The notes under the pieces: model-generated
Databases searched by the model: none
What the model was told of the DNA's origin: nothing
Seen by the model: only the letters and a program-made list of their open reading frames with translations
Position numbers and translations under genes: made by a program
In this document: piece after piece, positions 59,405 through 64,000 of the stretch
How positions within the stretch are numbered: the first letter of the stretch is position 1
Layout of the letters: each line of letters begins with the position of its first letter
Assembly: GCA_039182515.1 (NCBI GenBank)
Contig: JBCDCE010000005.1
Location: 21,654 to 85,653 of the forward strand
Reading direction: 5' to 3'
Length of the DNA: 64,000 bases
Origin: JBCDCE01 sp039182515
GTDB lineage: Bacteria; Pseudomonadota; Alphaproteobacteria; Rhodobacterales; Rhodobacteraceae

Positions 59405-60789
59405 AAAGCAGAACCTTCTCCCTTCGAAGTCGACTAGTCGCGATCATTCTAATTCCCTTGATCGGCGTCGCGATTTTGGTTGGGTTGTGGCAGCTCAACA
59501 CTGCACGGCAAACTGCTACTGATGTGTTTGAAAGACGATTGCTCCTTGCGGCTATGGCGGTAGCTAACGATGTTGCGATTTCGGGAGGCGATGCCCTTTC
59601 AACGCCGACACGCGATATTTTGGCGGATACGTCTGGTGGCATCGTTTACTATCATGTTTATGCGCCTGACGGTGTTATCGTTGCGGGCTACGCTACGCCT
59701 CCCGTTGGTATCCCAAGACCAAGTCGTGAGGCGGCAGGGCCTACTTTCTTTGAGGCAACCTACTTAGGCAACCCTGTGTCGGGTGTCCGACTTCAGAGCC
59801 GGACCCAGATTGAAGAATTTTCGGGCGTGTTTACCACAACGGTTTGGCAAGACATGGCTGTGAGGCAATCCTTCGTAAATTTTCTTTTGATCCGTTCGCT
59901 TTTGGCGATTGCGGGGTTGATTGTGGCTTTGATGTTAATCGTTTGGTTCGGCGTCCGGTTAGGGCTGCATCCGCTCACAGAATTGCAAAGCGCAATCGCA
60001 AGCCGAAACAGTAGAGATCTGGGCCCAATTCAGCGCTCCGTCCCCATAGAAGTCGCGGGGATCGTCAATGTGCTAAACCGCCTCTTTGCGCAAGTCACTC
60101 ATAGTATGCAGGCTCAGTCACAGTTTATATCAAACGCAGCCCACCAATTGAAAAATCCGATTTCTGGAGTGTTGTCCCTCGCGGAAGCGGTCGCAACTGC
60201 ACCTGACAAAGAAGCGGCAAGAAACCGATCGCTCGATCTTTTAAAAGCGGCACGCGAGACAGCCCAATTGAGTGAAAAACTACTATTGCTTGAGCGCGCC
60301 ACCTCAATCAGTCCTATCTCCGCAATGAAGCCGTTCAACTTTGACCGAGCCTTCTCTGCGTGGGCCGCGGCGACCAAAGATCTTAATCATAATAACATAA
60401 AGATCGATTTCGACTTGGAAAATCAGATTGGCGACGTTGTGGGTGATGAAACGATGATCCATGAATTGGTGCGAAATTTGGTAGGTAATGCGCTTCAACA
60501 TGGTGGACAGCATCTAACAACGATAAATGTCACTGCGCTCCACGACAAAGATCATGTGAAAATCCGAATTGCCGACGATGGTGTTGGTCTGCGGCACGAA
60601 GACTTATCTTCTGCACGCGAGAGGTTTCGAACTGTCGGGTCTTCCTCAGGAACAGGTTTGGGCGTCCCCATCGTTGAAGCGATTGCACAGGGACATAATG
60701 GCACCCTTAAGCTCAAATCTGGCAAAGTTGGCCTGATTGCCGAAGTTGCACTTCCGATATTGCTTCCACCCACTTTAACAATATCGTGA
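59401..60789 (+). CDS. tctE: Sensor histidine kinase (TctE-like)
   Basis: A 462-residue membrane kinase. TM1 is at residues 10-30 (LVAIILIPLIGVAILVGLWQ) and a periplasmic sensing domain of about 130 residues follows. TM2 is near 165-185 (LLAIAGLIVALMLIVWFGVR), then a HAMP-like linker, His248 in ISNAAHQLKNPISGVL, N-box LVRNLVGNALQHGG, G-boxes IADDGVGL and GSSSGTGLGVPI. It should sense an external tricarboxylate and phosphorylate TctD. The start is TTG at 59401, overlapping the tctD TGA; no in-frame ATG precedes the first membrane helix. Confidence 0.88.
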   Translation: MKSRTFSLRSRLVAIILIPLIGVAILVGLWQLNTARQTATDVFERRLLLAAMAVANDVAISGGDALSTPTRDILADTSGGIVYYHVYAPDGVIVAGYATPPVGIPRPSREAAGPTFFEATYLGNPVSGVRLQSRTQIEEFSGVFTTTVWQDMAVRQSFVNFLLIRSLLAIAGLIVALMLIVWFGVRLGLHPLTELQSAIASRNSRDLGPIQRSVPIEVAGIVNVLNRLFAQVTHSMQAQSQFISNAAHQLKNPISGVLSLAEAVATAPDKEAARNRSLDLLKAARETAQLSEKLLLLERATSISPISAMKPFNFDRAFSAWAAATKDLNHNNIKIDFDLENQIGDVVGDETMIHELVRNLVGNALQHGGQHLTTINVTALHDKDHVKIRIADDGVGLRHEDLSSARERFRTVGSSSGTGLGVPIVEAIAQGHNGTLKLKSGKVGLIAEVALPILLPPTLTIS

Positions 60790-60828
60790 TGCTGCAAAAT
60801 ACTGTGCTCGCCGAACTGCAAATTTTGA

Positions 60829-60853
60829 AACCGCAGCAGCTCGCCTTGCGGTT
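60829..60853 (+). terminator. Inverted repeat after tctE, possible weak terminator
   Basis: AACCGCA (60829-60835) and TGCGGTT (60847-60853) are perfect 7-bp arms with an 11-nt loop, 39 bp after the kinase stop. No T-run follows. The remaining bases to 60913 should contain the promoter of the polysaccharide operon. Confidence 0.35.
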
Positions 60854-60913
60854 AAAGGTTAAGTAGCGTTAAGAACTACCCAGGGTGCGTCACGGGCAGG
60901 CAGGAAAACAAGG

Positions 60914-62305
60914 ATGTTGAGAAAAACACTACTTCTTGCCTTAGGTGTATTGGCGGGTTGCGGCGTGGTGTACTTTCCTCCCGGAGTGAAAGATCAGGTC
61001 GGTAGCTCGGACACTCAAGTCGAAACCGTAGTCGAACAGCTCACACCGGCCCTTGTTGCCTCCCTAAACAAATCTGCTTACGTGCCCGTACCTGTTCCTG
61101 ACTTTTTGAAAGATCTACCTGGCGTGCCCGCCGTTCGTGCAAGTGCACCACGTTTAGACGAGCCGATTGGCGATCAATCTCTCCCGCGAAATGTACCAGA
61201 CACTTTACCGCGCGGCATGACCCCGACACCGTATCGGATCGGTCCAGGCGACACGCTTGCGATTTTTGCGGAGGGTCTTTTTCCAAGAACCGGTCCATCT
61301 CTCTTTTCTGGGTCGCAACAAAACAATGGATCAGACACGGCTCCAAGAGCTTTCGCAACGCAGAGGGTCGTACAAGAATCTGGCTCGGTGAATTTCCCTA
61401 GGTTAGGGCGTGTTCCAGTTGGGGGCTTGACACTTCAACAAGCAGAAAACCAAGTGTTAGACGCTTTCCTTGATCAGCAGTTGAACCCAGAATTTGCGAT
61501 TGAAATTACTGACTTTGGATCTCAATCTGTGATTGTTGGCGGGGTAGTCGCAAACCCTTCGTCGCTTCCGATCTCGCGCAAACCGCTGTTTATTTCCAGC
61601 GCAATCCAGGCGGCAGGTGGGATCGATCCTCAGGTTGGTACGGCCGATACGGCTCGCGAGAACTTGGTTGTTCAACTCTTGCGGGACGATAAGATTTTCT
61701 CAGCAGCCTATAAAGACATATTAGCGCGCTCTGGTTCTGAACGCGTTTTGTTGCAGGACGGTGATGTGGTTCTGGTTTCTAACACGTTTGATGTCGCCTT
61801 GGCGCAATCCGTTTTAGATCAAAAAATCGCCGTAGGACGAGCCAATCGTGAAACACGCCAAGCACAGCTTGACGAAATCCAGCTGCGCTTCAACATTCGA
61901 CGTGATCAATCTCAGCAAGCACGACAAAATTTTGAATCGATGCTGGCCTTGGAGTCAGTCGAGCGTCACTTTGTCTACCTGGCTGGCGAAGTTGAGCAAA
62001 ACGCTCGATTTCCATTACCCTTCGGGCGAACCGCAAGCCTTGCGGATGCTCTTTATCAAAGCTCCGGACCAGTTAAATTGCGAAGTGATCCACGTCGGAT
62101 TTACCTTTTGCGCGCTGACGAGCGTTTTGAAAGGGTCACGGCTTTTCAATTGGACGCCAGAAACGTCAGCAACCTTGTCCTTGCGACACGTTTGGAGCTT
62201 CGCCCTAACGATATCGTCTTTGTCGCCGCCCAGCCTGTTTCGAATTGGAACACCGTCGTGTCACAGCTCCTTCCAACCATCACATTGGCATCGCAGGTCC
62301 AGTGA
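60914..62305 (+). CDS. Polysaccharide export outer-membrane lipoprotein (Wza/KpsD-like)
   Basis: A 463-residue lipoprotein with lipobox LAGC (Cys16). The polysaccharide export domain begins at YRIGPGDTLAIFAEGLF near 110 and continues with VNFPRLGRVPVGGLTLQQAE. Two or more SLBB-type repeats follow (VIVGGVVANPSSLPISRKPL; VYLAGEVEQNARFPLPFG), and the C-terminal part includes ELRPNDIVFVAAQP. A helical stretch (residues 310-345) interrupts the repeats. It forms the outer-membrane channel for exopolysaccharide or capsule export. It overlaps the Wzz-like gene by 4 bp (GTGA). Confidence 0.9.
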   Translation: MLRKTLLLALGVLAGCGVVYFPPGVKDQVGSSDTQVETVVEQLTPALVASLNKSAYVPVPVPDFLKDLPGVPAVRASAPRLDEPIGDQSLPRNVPDTLPRGMTPTPYRIGPGDTLAIFAEGLFPRTGPSLFSGSQQNNGSDTAPRAFATQRVVQESGSVNFPRLGRVPVGGLTLQQAENQVLDAFLDQQLNPEFAIEITDFGSQSVIVGGVVANPSSLPISRKPLFISSAIQAAGGIDPQVGTADTARENLVVQLLRDDKIFSAAYKDILARSGSERVLLQDGDVVLVSNTFDVALAQSVLDQKIAVGRANRETRQAQLDEIQLRFNIRRDQSQQARQNFESMLALESVERHFVYLAGEVEQNARFPLPFGRTASLADALYQSSGPVKLRSDPRRIYLLRADERFERVTAFQLDARNVSNLVLATRLELRPNDIVFVAAQPVSNWNTVVSQLLPTITLASQVQ

Positions 62306-64000
62306 AGAAAAGCGCGCTTCAAAATCCCGTTGCCTCAAACGAACGTGACGCGGCTGATTTAGATTTGCGTCAGCTATGGGGAATGATCCGGCGGCGCTGG
62401 CTTATCATTGCAACAGCGATTGCTTTGGGGGTGATATCTGGAATCTTGTACTTGTTGTTCCTTGCGGAGCCTGAGTACCGTGCAAAGGCAAAATTCGCTT
62501 TTTCGCTTGATAGTTCCTTTGCCCAATCCCTGGGTGGATCGCAGTTCGGAGCACTTGCAAGCTTGGCGTCTTTGGGTGGCGCAAGCAATGACTATGTGCT
62601 CGCACAATTGGAATCGAGAGATTTTCTACGCGACATCGTTTTGTCTCTTAAACTGACAGAATATGAAGAGTTTAATCCCACGATAAAACGCGAAGGGGAG
62701 TTCTCGGCGGGAGACGTTTTGCAGAAATTGGGTTTGTCTGATCCCTCTGATTTCTCTGAAGATGAGATTGTTGAAGCTACAATCGACCATTTTAAAGAAG
62801 AGAGCTTTGCGGCCGTACAAGAACGCGATGGCAGTTTTTCAATTTCCGTAACCTCTCACGATCCAAATCTGTCCGCTGAGATCACAAATTTAATAGTTGC
62901 GCGTTTTTTGGAGCTGCGGCTTGAGCAGCAAGCAGAGAAATCTCAAGAAGAGTTGCGGTACTTAGCGCAAGAATTGGCTAAAGTGCAAAGAAGCATGGAG
63001 GCTGCTGAAGCGGAGGTTGAGCGCTTTGCAATAGAAGCGAATATATTGTCTGAAGGCCAACTTCTGTCTGACTCCATTCTATTGGAAGATTTGAGAGAAA
63101 AAGCTCGATCCGAAGCAAACTTGCTTTCGCGTCTCAAGAATATTCAACAGCGTCTGGAAATGGAAACAGATGCGCCTGACTCTGTGTTAAACGATCTGCG
63201 TGATCCTGGATTGGCGCTTGGTTTTTTTGTTCCGCGGGTACCTGTTCAAGCGCAGGAGCTACAAGTTTTAAAGCTCAGGTTGGCTGAACGCATATCACAG
63301 TCTGCGCGCGTTTTGGATCAGTTTCGCGAAACAATAGACCGTGCGTCCAGCGATGCACGCGATACTGCGCTTGATGCTGCTGAGCTTCGGCGGTTGAGAC
63401 AAAACGCGCAAATTGAGGCGACAACGTTCGAAGTTTTTGTGGAGCAGTTCAAACAGCAATCCGTTTTACAGGGTTATCAAGACGCTCTTGGCCAAGTTAT
63501 TGAACGCGCTATTCCGCCACTTGAACCCAGTGCACCCCGGAAAGCTCTTACGCTAGTTGGGTTTACGATGCTCGGCTTTATTGCGGGTATTGGATACAGT
63601 TTGGTTTCGGGAGTTTTTGATCAAAGACTTTGGGATCTAGCTACCTATAGCCAAAAGAACGATATCATGTCTTTTGCAGTGCGCACGCGCGGCAAAAGGA
63701 TTCGTGCATTAGATCGGCAACTGGGAAAGAAATTTCTATCACGTTGGCCAGAGCGTGATATCCAAGAGTTCCAAATTCCCGTACAGAGCTTAATGGATGA
63801 TAAGTCTTTGCGAGCGACTGTATTTTTCGCACAGAAAAAAGACGTATCCACACTAGCGCCCGCTTTGGTCCTTGCGGAGGCTGCCGCGTCCAAAGGACAA
63901 TCTCTTTCGATCCTAGATTTTAACCCCTCCACCGCTCGGCGTTTGCGTCGAGCCCTTGCCTCGATCGACAGCGCTTTGTCGCGTTTCCTTCCAAATAAGA
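62302..64000 (+). CDS. Wzz-type polysaccharide co-polymerase with degenerate kinase-like C-terminus (partial, 3' end outside window)
   Basis: The frame is open from GTG 62302 to the end (566 codons). It starts with a short cytoplasmic segment (LRQLWGMIRRRW), TM1 at about 33-55 and a GGSQFGALASLASLGGASND periplasmic region. Coiled coils follow from about 213-400 (AELAKVQRSMEAAEAEVE-like stretches), then the Pro-linked TM2 at about 415-440 (RKALTLVGFTMLGFIAGIGY). After TM2, residues 505-545 (ATVFFAQKKDVSTLAPALVL, then ILDFNP) resemble the start of a tyrosine autokinase ATPase domain, but the Walker A GKS/T is missing. It controls polymer length with the upstream Wza-like channel. Confidence 0.85.
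   Translation, partial: MKKSALQNPVASNERDAADLDLRQLWGMIRRRWLIIATAIALGVISGILYLLFLAEPEYRAKAKFAFSLDSSFAQSLGGSQFGALASLASLGGASNDYVLAQLESRDFLRDIVLSLKLTEYEEFNPTIKREGEFSAGDVLQKLGLSDPSDFSEDEIVEATIDHFKEESFAAVQERDGSFSISVTSHDPNLSAEITNLIVARFLELRLEQQAEKSQEELRYLAQELAKVQRSMEAAEAEVERFAIEANILSEGQLLSDSILLEDLREKARSEANLLSRLKNIQQRLEMETDAPDSVLNDLRDPGLALGFFVPRVPVQAQELQVLKLRLAERISQSARVLDQFRETIDRASSDARDTALDAAELRRLRQNAQIEATTFEVFVEQFKQQSVLQGYQDALGQVIERAIPPLEPSAPRKALTLVGFTMLGFIAGIGYSLVSGVFDQRLWDLATYSQKNDIMSFAVRTRGKRIRALDRQLGKKFLSRWPERDIQEFQIPVQSLMDDKSLRATVFFAQKKDVSTLAPALVLAEAAASKGQSLSILDFNPSTARRLRRALASIDSALSRFLPNK

Noticed and set aside
1..64000. tRNA, rRNA, CRISPR arrays, insertion sequences, integrase or phage genes
   Set aside because: None was seen on reading through the intergenic regions and protein families; the only repeat family found is the 102-bp palindromic element.

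Overview
The window reads as chromosomal DNA of a marine alphaproteobacterium, most probably Rhodobacteraceae/Roseobacter group. This rests on the gene families present (fused mrpAB antiporter, TctA-TctB fusion, many GntR/LysR-controlled solute transporters, Anbu peptidase) and on moderate GC with tightly overlapping ATGA/TAGTG gene junctions. It is an inference, since no rRNA or marker gene is present. I saw no tRNA, rRNA, CRISPR array, insertion sequence or prophage gene. No gene-free stretch exceeds about 200 bp.

Layout. (1) 1-12.2 kb, iron acquisition: the tail of an unidentified gene, a CysJ-type diflavin reductase, a divergent HmuS/HemS-like protein, a MATE exporter, a complete Fe-siderophore-type ABC importer, a DUF2218-siderophore-interacting (SIP) reductase and a TonB-dependent receptor. 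Two 94% identical, 102-bp, fully palindromic elements bracket the exporter-to-receptor block. (2) 12.2-19.8 kb: an ECF sigma factor with its DGPF/YCII partner, a membrane-anchored AraC regulator facing a secreted-type alpha/beta hydrolase across a 22-bp-period direct repeat, then a LysR regulator divergent from a three-gene oxidative set (CmcJ-like oxidoreductase, SDR, 2OG-Fe(II) oxygenase). (3) 19.8-25.8 kb: a six-gene Mrp Na+/H+ antiporter operon. (4) 26-28.1 kb: an orphan Anbu peptidase, a YCII protein and a nitroreductase. (5) 28.2-34.7 kb: a four-subunit succinate dehydrogenase/fumarate reductase-like complex whose flavoprotein lacks the FAD-linking histidine, coupled to a two-subunit class I fumarase-type hydratase, followed by a convergent LysR-TauE pair. 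(6) 34.8-38.9 kb: an RND pump with its adaptor.

(7) 39-50.1 kb: a carbohydrate or sugar-acid module. A CUT1-type ABC importer runs with a Tm-1-like protein and a class II aldolase on the minus strand. A GntR regulator, a metallo-beta-lactamase-fold enzyme, a HAD protein, a second class II aldolase and a ribulokinase-like FGGY kinase run on the plus strand. The same perfect 14-bp palindrome TTTTGTATACAAAA sits before the importer/regulator divergon and before the enzyme operon, so the two halves look like one GntR regulon. (8) 50.2-60.8 kb: a tricarboxylate module (TcuA-like dehydrogenase, GntR with its own 20-bp operator, AbrB-type membrane protein, 2-hydroxyacid dehydrogenase, PrpF isomerase, fused TctA-TctB, TctC, and the TctD/TctE two-component system). 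(9) 60.9 kb to the end: the start of an exopolysaccharide export operon, with a Wza-like lipoprotein and a Wzz-like co-polymerase cut by the window end.

Most interesting are the duplicated palindromic element, the histidine-less Sdh/Frd complex with its hydratase, the CmcJ/SDR/2OG oxidative cassette, and the GntR-controlled sugar-acid pathway whose substrate cannot be read from family knowledge alone.
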